Positions 23,225-34,379 of a stretch of DNA of 64,000 nt are shown here, in pieces. The stretch's first letter is position 1. Each line of letters begins with the position of its first letter. Origin of the DNA: Punica granatum (taxonomy: Eukaryota > Streptophyta > Magnoliopsida > Myrtales > Lythraceae); the NCBI RefSeq assembly GCF_007655135.1, contig NC_045133.1:28679845-28743844 (forward strand), in the 5' to 3' direction. The notes under the pieces were generated by a model that searched no databases, was not told the DNA's origin, and saw only the letters and a list, made by a program, of their open reading frames with translations. The translations under genes were made by a program, and so were the position numbers.

Positions 23225-26200
23225 TTTGGGATTTGTCTTTGGATTTCGCGTGTATCAAAATCAATTTTTAGAATCCGAGACAAAACTTAAGGCCGTAAAA
23301 TATTTTATTCGCACAACAATGTTCCATAAATTTTTCTGAACACAATACCGGTTCCGGATCGTTTTTTTGACATCCAATTGAAAAGAAGAGAATTTTACAG
23401 TCTATGCGCGTCAATTTCAAATCTTAAAAAAAAAAAAGAGTCAAGTTGGTCAGAGCCAGAACCGATCAGAATTTGGTCAGACGTTACCTTCCTTTCCTTT
23501 TCTTTTTCTTTTTCTTTTTTCTCCTGCTATCCCGATTCCCACCCATTTTTTTTTCTTCTTCTTCTCTTTCTTCTCCTCTTTTTCTCTTTCTTTCCGGCTG
23601 AGTTGAAAAAAAGGCCTAACGAAGAAAACCCTAGAAAAACCCTAACGAGCCTCTCTCGAAAACCCGAAGCTGCAAGAACGCGCCCTCAAACTACGGCACC
23701 TCTGGAACTCAGCTCCCAGGGACTCGACTCCCTCTCAGTCACCTTCAGCAGCAGTTACCCTCAGCTTCCCGATCTCACAGCTCCCTCACGTCACTTCCCA
23801 CAACTCGCCCACACCCATGCCTCACACTGATCGCTCCATTTCTTCCTCTTCTTCTTCTCATCGATTCGGATAGACCAGAACAGCCGAAAACCCTCAACTG
23901 CCTCTCATTCTCCTCCCTTCAGCTCACATTTCTTTCCTCATCCCACAACTCACAGCTGCCATGATAACCCCTCAACTCATTGGACAGCTAACGCCTTCAG
24001 CTCCCCTCTGACGCCCGCAGCTCGTTCTCTCCCTCACACACGACTCCCTCAGCTCGTTCTCTCCCCCACTAACCTCCACGGCCGACGTTTCCTCTCCGAT
24101 CACATCCTCTCTTCCATCCCTTCCTCTCAGCTCACATCCTCTCTTCCCATGACACCCTCATCTCGAACAAAACTGCTAATCCCGTGCTCTTCAGCTCCTC
24201 ATTAACTTCCTCTGCACAGGGACAGTGCGACAGACTAGACTTCATGTCGACTCCCAGTCGGTTCCAGGTGTTGGCGAGGCAATCTAGGCCCCTTCGACTC
24301 ACGAGCCACCTCCAGTCGACCGCCAGGAGCACAATGCCACCACGCCTATCACTGCAACCACCCTCTAACTCTCCTCTCTCATTCGGTTTTCATCTTACTC
24401 TCACAGGTCTTCTCTTGCATTTTCGGGTCAATTCAGGTTGGAGATGTCTCGAGCCGTTTGTGGCCACCCCGAAGAACCCCTGACCGATTGGAACTGCTGC
24501 GTCTAGCCGTTGCCCTGTGCTCATCAACCCAGTCTGGCCCAACTTGCACTACCGGTTGATTTTCCTCAAGTCGGGTCTGTCAAACCCGACCGGGTACCCA
24601 ACTCGTCTGCCAAACTCGACTTCCAGATCTTCTTTTCTCCCAAAGTTAGGTATAAATCCTGATTTAGTGGCATGTTTAGGGCTTCATTTTCGAATGTTGA
24701 TATTTGCTTGGATGATGATAATGCGGAACGAGTGTTTGTGGATAGTGTGGGTAAGCGTGATAATTTCTAAACTCGGTTTTGTAAACTTTTCTAACTGTCC
24801 CAGTTTAGTCCCTGCGACATTTTCCATCTTTTTCGATCAACCCCAAACTTCAAAATTTATTTCAATCAAGCCCTGGGCCATTTTCAACATTTTCAGTTCA
24901 GCCACAGAATTTTCAGATGATTTAAACCGGTCCAGAAAATTTTTAAATTTGTTTCAGTTCAGTCCCTATGACATTTTCCATTTTTTCAGATCAGTCCCGA
25001 ACTTAAAAATTCGTTTCAATCAAGTCCTGGGCGATTTTTAACATTTTCAGTTCAGCCACAGAATTTTCAAGTCATTCAAATCAGTCCGGAGAACTTTTTT
25101 AATTTGTTTCAGTTAAGTCCCTGTGATTCTTTTTTTCATTTTTTCAGATCAGCTCCAAACTTTAAAATCTGTTTCAATCAGGTCCTAGGCCATTTTTAAT
25201 TCCCATTCAGCCACAGAACTTTTCAAACGTTCCAAATTAGTCTACTAATTCGATTCTTGAGCAATTTATGAGATGTGTTTAATGATTGTGAGTGATATAT
25301 GATCGTATGCGACCGTATTTCATGTTTGCTTTTTATTGGATGATAAATCGTAAGTTAAATGCGTTGGACTTGAACAAATCGCTTCGTAAACCCATAGAAT
25401 CTAAGGCAAAGAATACATCAAAACGATTTAATTAATAACTTCGATTTAAGACCGACGAATTAATTTTATTGTGATCATTTTGCCCATATTCGTGTGCTTG
25501 GAATGTTTGAATGTGTCTTTGATTAAAACCTCACATGAATCGGTTTAATCACGTAAAATTGATTAAAAATTGGATTTAACCCTAAGACGGTCGGAAATTA
25601 TAGTTTTACCGGGCGGTCCACCAATGACCGTTCTGGCTGCTTGAGACCCGTAAATTAATGCATTCGACAAATTTCCAATCAATCTAGAATTCCACACACG
25701 GGGTAATCGAGACGTTAAATTTGGCTAAATTAAATCACTTGACTCCTTTAAATGAATTGCACGAACCGATTAATAATTTGTAATCGCGTTGACAGTTCAA
25801 GAACTATTAGCCATGCCTTTTTAAAAATTCACAAGTTCAAAAGCACCGAGATACGTGCCATGTGTAGCATGGATATCTAGGGAGTCCTCGTATATCTTGA
25901 CTTAAGTCTAGGCCCAATTTGAGGCAGCTCAAGTCGGGGTATACGAGTCCTCTCTGAACCACTTCCAGGCGGAACGATCGGTTTCTTGGCTCTTTCGGGG
26001 TCTTCACAACCCCGATTGATCCAAGAGATCGGTTGACACCGGCTATTGACTTTCGATAGTCTGAGTTGCATGATCTTGATTTTTCATACACGCACATATT
26101 TTTTCGGTTCAAGAGCATGACTACCGGTTCTTGACCCGCCGACACCCTAGCGGTGTTCGTGCTCACATTTCCCTAAGTTTGTGTTTAAAACGAGTTAAAA

Positions 26201-27410
26201 TACGAAAAATAGATTAACCTCAAACTCGACTTAACCAAACATAGGCAAATAGTCAAGCAAAGGGCTAGGTTTTGGATTTTAGGTGAAAACACTCTTAATC
26301 TGTAAAAGCCACATTGTCATGATACAAAATAATTTAAAAACAACCCACACATTCGAGAATTGATTACAAATATCGTGTTTGTCGAGTCCACTAAAATAAC
26401 GCCGAATGCTACATGCCCTCTCCATCACCGCTTTTGTCTGCTTTAGGATATGATTTGCATGCCAAGATACCTCGATTAATAATCGGTTAACTCACGTAAA
26501 TTCGACAATAACAAAACCCCATTGTTTGTTTATTTGCGTTTATTTGTTACATATTTGCACTTATTTGTTATGCGGGTTGAGCCCGATCCTTTAGAATACG
26601 ATTCACCCAAGGTCCAATGCCCCTAACTGTCGATCACGGGGTCCAATGCCCCCATATATCGAGTGCGCATTTTAATTTAATTTTCAGTCTTTTCTAAACC
26701 ACACGGTGAGCACGAGTGAAATAATGACCGAACGCGAACTAATCGGGATTCAATCGTTGTAATTTGTATTCTTATTTATTTGAGAGAACAATGTAATGAT
26801 TTATTATGTACATTTATTCATGTAAGAATCCGGTCAGATAATGAACGGTCCGAGTGCTGAATTGGTCAAGTCGATTTACCTACCTAAGGACGAGTAAACC
26901 CAATGCCTCGCGGTTTCGGTTCGCGAGGAACGTCGACCATCATGGTCCGATGTACCGTTGCGTGAGGATAGCGAACCGATTCCTCGATGTACGGGCCTAC
27001 TCATTTCTTAGGTTCTTAATCCGAATCGATCATTTTCTTCGAATTTACGGTGTCAAAACGGGCGAGCCAAGTGCAACCCTAAACATGCGGTAAATAAATA
27101 AAATGGCAAGCCTAGCAAGTTAGAGTACCGAAATGGCGTGCGAGATATATGCCCACACGTAATAGAATCCTTGAATTCTGCATTTCCGGTTCCGTACAGA
27201 CCATTGCTTTAGCATACTAGGTGTATCCCATACCCCTAGAGTCGGGCAACTCATCGGCCCTCGACCTTCGGATTGTAAACAGGTAATGACGACTCATTCT
27301 CACATGCGTTCGTTGCGCGTCCCCGGGAAGGTGAATACTCCCAAGCCGCGTTGCATAGGCGCGCATGCGTGCCCCGATAAGACGAAATTTGGGTACGCAC
27401 ATTGAGCATG
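23225..27410 (+). repeat. Large non-coding dispersed repeat, copy 2 (LTR-like)
   Basis: Diverged direct copy of 13735-18300; a hand comparison of the last ~150 bases suggests roughly three quarters identity. It carries the same order of landmarks and the same end (ACGAAATTTGGGTACGCAC at about 27385-27403). It differs in the CT-rich 5' block and in having its own ~155-bp tandem array at 24795-25260. No gene is supported; the ORFs at 23378-23830, 24184-24483 and 24517-25041 fall in low-complexity or repeat sequence. Confidence 0.6.
24795..25260 (+). repeat. Three tandem ~155-bp units in copy 2
   Basis: Each unit has a TCAGT..AGTCCCT core, then ATTTTCCAT, TTTCRATCA/TTTCAGATCA, TTTCAATCARG, CCATTTT and TTCAGCCACAGAA. 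Cores lie near 24805, 24960 and 25115. The array is absent from the corresponding place in copy 1 (about 15650-15850), so it amplified after the copies separated or was lost from one. Confidence 0.65.
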
Positions 27411-27524
27411 TAAGAGAAAACTCGACTTGTGGTCTAGTAAAAAACCCAAGAAAGCAGAAAAAGAGTAGGTGCGAAGGGCACGTGGCATGTGTAAGCAAGT
27501 GAAAGAAAGACAACATGTTATCAT

Positions 27525-27690
27525 GCGAGGATGAGTATTGAGAAATTGAATTACATGTCTCCCACACCAGCCAAAAAAAAGGAAAAAATGAACTTGTATA
27601 GGGCTTGGATTTCACCATTCAACAACTCAGACTTTTGAATTAAAAATGGGTCAAAATCCGCACAAGTCTGAGTGAAAATTTAGAAATTTG
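27525..27690 (+). mobile_element. Short LTR-like repeat (right copy)
   Basis: Direct-orientation partner of 22790-22975 (see there). It begins around TTGAGAAATTGAATTACATG and fades after GTGAAAATTTAGAAATTTGA. It lies about 115 bp beyond the end of large repeat copy 2. Confidence 0.45.
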
Positions 27691-30590
27691 AGTATGTAAT
27701 AGGAAAATATTGTTTTATAAATAAATAAATAAATATATATATATATATAATATAACAAAAGAAAGAAAAGAAAAAAAGGCTAGCTGCAGTCACCGACAAA
27801 TATTGTTTTACAGTTTGGACTTTTGGAGCTAACGAGATCGATGATCAATCATTCAAACGTTGAAATTATGAACTTTCCATCAACGCTAGCTATTACTGCA
27901 TTGCTCTTGTAATTGGCGACTCGAATTATATGTGGCTCCTCTCCACTATATATGGAGCTTCTAGCTCTCCCTCACCTTCAAAGGACACTGTCCCAGGCCG
28001 GTTGATTTTCCACTCCACATTTATCTCTTTTAGATTTGAGTGATTGTCTTGTCTTCTTAATAAGGGTTATAGGGTTTTAGGCCTATAGGAATGTGTGGTG
28101 AGCAAGGCCTTTAGTAGTGACGTTATACTTCAATTTTAGGTTCACTCTCCTAATCTGAATCTTCGTCTGTGATTTAGTGGTTCAGGAATAGTCAAGGTAA
28201 GTAACCCCGACTCATTTCTATTATTTTCGAAATATGAAATGAAATATCTAGCATGTTAATGAAATTATTCTAATTGCTATATTATTGAAAAAGAATTATC
28301 ACTATTATGAGCATGAATGATTTTATGATTTTTAAAACTAGGATCAAGTATATCTAAACCTATATATTGATATATGATATTAATTTTAGTGAACTTTTTT
28401 AAGTACCATATCTTATTGATATTGAACTATCAATTTACGAATTTATAAAATATGAAGTATATCCTATGATACTCTTTTGAGTATTTGAAATTTTCTGGAA
28501 ATGGGAATTCATTATGATTATTGGAAAAGGTTATTTGAAATACCTTTGGGCTTTGAGCATAAGAACTGTTTGGGTAAATGGCAACGGAAAAAAAAAAGTA
28601 CTCCAAATTACCAAATTTATAGGGAATCAAATTATTGAATTTGTTATGTTTTAACCCATTCCTAAAGGCCTTGCTCATCACACATGTAAACTTTCATAAG
28701 TGATTAAACTCAAATATTTCTGCCTAAAAAGTCGAGCCTTTAGATCATATAACTCAAGTCTAATATAAATCCCAGTTATTTTTGCTTAGTGGCCCGTGCG
28801 TAATTTGTTCATTTTTTACTATTAACGCCACAAACAACCCACCCTTCATTTATAAAGTCAATACTTTTCTTCTTGATCGATAGAGCGTTTGGATCCGACT
28901 CATCATATAGTTCCCTTTTATATAAGTATTGGCCAGTACTATGCGAAAGAAAGTCTCCCTCTATATATATACACACACATTATTGTCAGTTGATCTCCAT
29001 TTTACTCGTTCAGGTAACTAGAAAACGAAAATCAAGAAATGAATTATATTGCGTGTTGTGTTGCCAAATTAACATATATGCACATATATTATTTTTTCGG
29101 TGGGTATATGCACATACATTATTTGTGCGAAGAGCAATGGATAGGTAGCACAATCATTATGAAGAAAGATGAGTAGCTTTGAGTTATTTCCGGTTGAGTG
29201 GTTTCTTACGATAGTGAGAATGGCTACTTGAGACGCCCCATTTGCTCAAAATCTTGATCTCTCCAATAAGTCTTCATTTGTCCAATCAAATCAAATATCC
29301 CATCCGCCCTATATATGTTCAAGTTGAAGGGACTTCATTCTCATAATCCCCCCCTTTCTTGCCATGTTCATGTTGACTTTCTTTGTCCGCAGACGTCCAA
29401 GTATGGGTTGTCAAGTCTTTGACAATGTCGTTCCTCCCTCTAATAATAGCATTAGCCTAATTCTTTGATTTCAGGTAGAAAATGAATATTACTTATGTAT
29501 ATATCTTTCTACCTAGTCTATCTCTCCATTAAATACAAAATTAAATCCCCTTCATAGACCTTTTTTTTTTTTTCAAAATTGTGAGAGACATTTCTCTTAT
29601 AATTTCGCGGGATTGAATATTTAAAGTTATTCTCCCTTCCAACAAGTGCGCTTTTCGAGATTCAAAGTTGTGTTTTCCTTCTTATGGGGGTTGTAGCCGC
29701 TTACCACTCAACAAACACTTTGTTGGTCATTCATCGACTAATTTGTTACGTGCCATTCTACCCAAAAAATTCAAAGATGTTACTCGTACATGGTACTACT
29801 CTTCCTCTTACTTTTTAATTTTCCGGGTATTTTGAAGCTTTATATTCAACAACCATGTGCCTCATCTATTGATATTTCAAAGCAGATCTACTGATGCAAC
29901 TAATTTTTTTTTTAAATGTGTAGAGCAATGACGTAACTCCCGTCAATTAATAGGTTGCATGTTTAATTCTCATGGAAGATTATCTGTGTTTTTTATTAGA
30001 TATTATTATTTTTGTTTCATTATACTAAGTTCATCACTTTCTTTGTGACTATATATATATATATTCCATTTTTGGTACATCCAGATAATTCTTCTTTCTC
30101 TTTTCCATAATCTAGACACCAGCCTGTAGAATAACTTAGCTTGATCAACTGCGTATGGCACGTGCATGGAATAACATATGCATGGAAGCATTAAATTGGG
30201 AAGACCGCTGATCAATTGATAATCAAGGAGATTGCACGTAGAAGTGTCTCAATATTCTCAACACATTTAAAAAGAAAAACAATTCAGGTTATTTACCTAA
30301 AAAAATTCAATTTTTTTATATTTTATCAATTCTAATACAAATATTTTTTCTCGACCTAAAAATACACAAATTATCATTTTGATATCAACGTTAGTATGCC
30401 TCGATTCTTCTTGGGCCTATTCTGCGTTTCAAAACTTAAAATGATGATGTCACTGAAAATGTATAAGATTTACATGTTCTATTTCGATAAATTGAGATTC
30501 GCATATTTATTAATCATTGAAATTTTAACAATACATGCACAATTTGAAATAGCTAGTCTTGGTAAAGAGGAACTTCCTTGACAGTAATAT
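27690..30590. other. Intergenic, no gene seen
   Basis: AT-rich, with a TAAA/TA repeat at about 27718-27750. A pair of inverted ~26-bp arms lies at 28088-28115 and 28657-28684. A stretch at about 29915-30000 has a weak tRNA-like B box, as in a SINE remnant. ORFs at 28430-28681 and 28873-29148 have no recognisable domains. Confidence 0.4.
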
Positions 30591-31528
30591 AAGAGCATCA
30601 CCAAAGGGATGGAGAGAATCCCAATTTTGGTGGGTACCACTAATTGGAACTGCCCAAATTTTGTGTTCTTATTGGAGAGTTTCAACAAATTGGGACCAGT
30701 CCCAATTTAGAGGGACCGGTCTTAATTTCTTTGTGCCAATGAAAAGTTGACAAGAATCTAGGAGGGAGAAGGGAGGCCAATGCCGGGCCTTTATTTTTAT
30801 TTTTTTGATTTTTTATTTGAGCCGTTGGCTGGCTCAAATCTTTATTTATTTTCTTTTTTTTTATTGGCAACGGCCGCATTTTGGCAACAACTTTTTTAAT
30901 CACCTACTGTTTTTAATTAATGTTAGTTCTGTAACGTTTTTAATTGTGCGATGTTTTTAATTATACAACGGTTAAGTCATGTAACGCTTTTAGTTATGTA
31001 ATATTTTAATTATATAATGTTGTTGACTGTGTGATGTTTTTTGTAATGTAGTATTTAAAATTATATAATGTATTTTATAATGTAATGTTTAAAATTATTT
31101 TATAATGTTGTTAAAATTATATAATGTTGAAACTCGTTACTAGTTCCAAAAAAATAGTTTTGAATTTTTAGATTTAACTTTTGAAAAATAAATGTTTAAG
31201 GCTATGAGAACAAATCATAAGCAATATAATTTTTAAAAAAATTTCAATAAAAATTATTCCAAAATTAATATATTATATTTTTATCCAACCCAAAAATCAA
31301 ATTGCATGACAAAAAATATTTATAATAAAATATGTTAATTCTTTTTTAATATGAAAATCATGTAGAATCAAAGTTGGTTCCCTTCATTAGAGAGAAAGAG
31401 TCCCAATTTCAGAAGAGTCCAATTTTTATGACGTATTGATTAGGTGGCATTTATGTGACACGTAGCTGGGTCAAAATTGGAACCCAAAATGGGACTAGCA
31501 TTGGTTTCTAATGTTCCCGTCAGCTGTT
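30590..31528. mobile_element. Non-autonomous DNA transposon (GAGCATCACCAA-type ends)
   Basis: The left end reads GAGCATCACCAAAGGGATGG, then GAATCCCAATTTTGG. The right end, inverted, reads GAACATTAGAAACCAATGC, TAGTCCCATTTTGG and GTTCCAATTTTG. Additional CCCAATTT boxes are repeated inside both ends (30700-30725 and 31408-31435). The AT-rich interior (30890-31340) has simple TTATATAATGT-type repeats and no coding capacity. GAGCATC.CCAA termini are typical of a widespread group of plant MITEs. No target duplication was resolved. Confidence 0.5.
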
Positions 31529-32050
31529 CACTAATCACCATGAGAAATGATGATGATGATGATAATTTAGTAGCCAACCTTCCATTATTTCTCTTATCAT
31601 AGTATCGTTATATATGAATGGGATTGGACGTATTCTGAGATCCTCGATCAGTCAAGTGGTTATCAAGCAAGCATATCATCTTATTACCTTCAACTTGTCA
31701 ATCATTTTGCCAGCAAACTTGTGTCGATTGAATTTAATAATACTAATTGAACCATTCATGATCAGGTGGTATTCACATTTACATAACTGAAAGTATATAT
31801 TTGTAAGGATCCCAATCTAATTTTGATATTGAAACAGGCATTTGTAATGCAGGATATGCATAGAATTGCATTGGCGGCTTTAAGGGCGGTCTAGATTAAA
31901 TTCTTAATGTGGTTGAAGGCATGATTTAGATAATTTTTTTATGCCTACATTTCTCGATGACTGCAGAACATGATATATATTTATATTTATGCATACAACG
32001 TCGAGTTTTGATTGAGCTAGCTAGCGGGCTAATATAGATATATAAGCACA
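31529..32050. other. 3' flank of the CCT-motif gene
   Basis: Sequence downstream of the minus-strand CCT gene. It is AT-rich with a (GAT)n tract at about 31548-31563. No gene is seen and no clear polyadenylation signal can be chosen among many AT-rich candidates. Confidence 0.4.
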
Positions 32051-34244
32051 TCAGCATCCGCTGATGTAATTAGGCAGATAGATTAGACTAGCCATTGCCT
32101 CCTGAAGCCACTGATCATCATCGTTGTCTTGCAGCTTGATCTGCCAATTTATAAATGACATGTAACTAATTAAGTAAATTTGAATTAACAACTGCATGCA
32201 TGATTTTAGGGTTTACGTCCTAAAATAATGATATGTATCTCTTTCATATTTTAATTTAGTCATACATAAATACGTAGGTCCAACTCAAAATTCACATCAA
32301 TTGCTAAACAATTACCTGGACATCATCGCCAAAGAATAAGTCATTTTGTTGTTGAGGGTTTTCAGTTTTCTTCATAGATGCAATTTCTTCATCACATGAG
32401 TCGTTGTTCCTTGCAAATCTCCCACGAACTCGGACTCTTCTGTCTGCGAGGGTTTTACGACAAGCATACTGCATATCGATAATCATAAATATCATAATAT
32501 TGCACATCCATAATCACAACAATCACACTAGTATGTGGTAATATATACTAGGTGCAAGAGATCAGAGAGAGAAGGATACTACAATATAAATGATGGATGG
32601 ATTATGGGCGTTTGCTCCAATTTTTCCATGGAAAAAAATGATGGATGGATTAAACTGAAAATATGTCAAAGTGTTTTTTAAGAGCATATCAAAGCGTATT
32701 TGTGTGTACACAAATGTATAATCATGAACTGGAATCCAGACATACTAGCATTTCCACACGCGCTTTCAAAAATTCTTGCTTAAAAAATTGTCTAGATTTT
32801 TTTAATCCTTTTAGAATTTGTTGATTTTAGAAAATAGATAGCTGATGAGATATTGGAGGGGGTTTTTGAAATAATAGAGTTTTGATTTTTTATATATTTT
32901 ATTTTCCGTGTCTTCCTTCAAATTTAGGAGAGGTTTTAGTAGCTAATGTATATAATGAAGTTTAACATTAGAAAAAATGATGATGGTTGCAAAATAAGGT
33001 TTTCCCTAATAATAGTTTAAGATGTCGCAAGCTGACCATCGAATAAATAAAATAATTACCACCGAAGAAAAAATGTTGCAAGCTTGTAAGTGTAGTACAT
33101 GATTTGCATAACACGTCATGAGGGAATACATAATGAGAGACATTTGGAGAGTGTGATTTACTTATAATGTAAATGTGTATACGAAATGATTAATGAATAT
33201 TTTCCATTAATAATGAGAGAGATACCTTGATCGTCTTGTTAAAGTTCCTCTGGTTTCTCTTCTTCAGGTATCTAAGAATTCTGTCTTTCCTTTCCTCCGC
33301 GGTGTATCGCCCAATTTTGGTACTAGAATCATCAATCAGCGGCACTTGCTTGGCTTGAATTCCCTGCCAAGCAAAAACTTAACTGGTCTTGTTAATTAGT
33401 TATATATATAAATAGATGCATAAAATTAATAAATATACACAAACACAAATTATATATACACACAAATATACACAAACACAAATATACACAGACACATATA
33501 TTTACTATTTCCATCAGCTTCAGCTTCACACTGACTCGTATAATCTCAATTATTCATTGTGATTTCAAGTTTTCTCAGCCGTTAATTTGCCGTATGCATG
33601 CATCAGGTAAAGAAAAGCCGCAAACCAGACACTTCAGATCCTATTAAACAGCACCCTGGTTCGTATGCATTCAATCTAGCACTACGTATATATAATGAAC
33701 TTAGGCAGGAAAAAAAAGAAAAAAAAGAAAAAAAAATTGATGATGAGTCATTTACCCATTTTATGTCTTGAAGAGCATGACAAAGTGGTTTGAAGCGATC
33801 ATCGGAGTCACAGCAATCCATCCCAAAATCAGTACACAAGTCATTGCGGTATAAGCAACTTTCCGGACCCAGCTGGTTCCCACTGTTAAAGCTGCTGCAT
33901 GAGGAGTATAGATCAGGCACGATCATATCTGATATGCCGAGCCTCTCTGGATTTGTTGAGAACTGGATTGACGACTCAGATTTGAGCGGCACGCTTATCT
34001 GATGATGATCAATAAGCTGGTGGGTAGGGAAGGTTTGTTGGTGATCATCAGCCCACATTGCACCAGTATTGTAAATCATCGTTGGGCTTGGATATGCATT
34101 CCCCAAGGTACTGAACTTTCCCCGGGCATGAATGTGAGGAACCTGCACGTTATTGCTATGAGCAGCCGAGAGTTGGCAGAATTCATCTTCATGATCATCT
34201 GGGAAGATTGTTTGATAAGAGTATGGTTGAGAAGTAGAAGCCAT
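32051..34244 (-). CDS. CCT-motif (CMF family) transcriptional regulator
   Basis: Nuclear regulator with a CONSTANS/CO-like/TOC1 (CCT) motif and no B-box or response-regulator domain, hence CMF class. The CDS is complement(join(32051..32140, 32316..32468, 33226..33363, 33756..34244)), 289 residues, with all introns in phase 0 and GT-AG. Exon 1 encodes 163 residues rich in Ser, Asp, His and Gln with no defined domain. The CCT motif is split between exons 2 and 3, at about residues 188-230: RKDRILRYLKKRNQRNFNK followed by TIK|YACRKTLADRRVRV and RGRFARN. The segment IGRYTAEER just before it is typical of one Arabidopsis CMF subgroup (AT5G41380/AT1G63820-like as I recall). The C-terminus is acidic (QDNDDDQWLQEAMASL) and ends SGC. 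CCT motifs bind DNA and NF-Y subunits in other family members. The family is certain; the specific role is unknown. Confidence 0.93.
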
Positions 34245-34337
34245 TTGATCACGCGCCCGAAAGAAATCTGACTTTGTCCCAGGGAAACGATATGTATGCG
34301 TATGTCACCTTGAAAAGGATAAGTATACGCACACAAA

Positions 34338-34375
<38 letters not shown>
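34338..34375 (-). promoter_or_regulatory. (CT)n/(TA)n tract, candidate core promoter of the CCT gene
   Basis: A CT repeat (34338-34356; GA on the gene's strand) directly joins an AT repeat (34357-34375), about 95-130 bases upstream of the start codon at 34244. The AT run could supply the TATA element and the GA run would sit just downstream of it in the leader. Whether either is functional is inference. Confidence 0.35.
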
Positions 34376-34379
34376 GATA

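Noticed and set aside
23378..25041. Plus-strand frames of 100-174 codons
   Set aside because: Located in CT-rich and tandem-repeat parts of large repeat copy 2; not conserved in the matching part of copy 1.
27718..27750. (TAAA)n/(TA)n tract considered as a transposon tail
   Set aside because: It is a plain microsatellite with no element ending beside it other than the LTR-like repeat about 30 bases away.
32304..32507. 67-codon minus frame starting MCNIMIFMIIDMQ
   Set aside because: The first residues are intron sequence; only the part from YACRK onward is exon 3 of the CCT gene.
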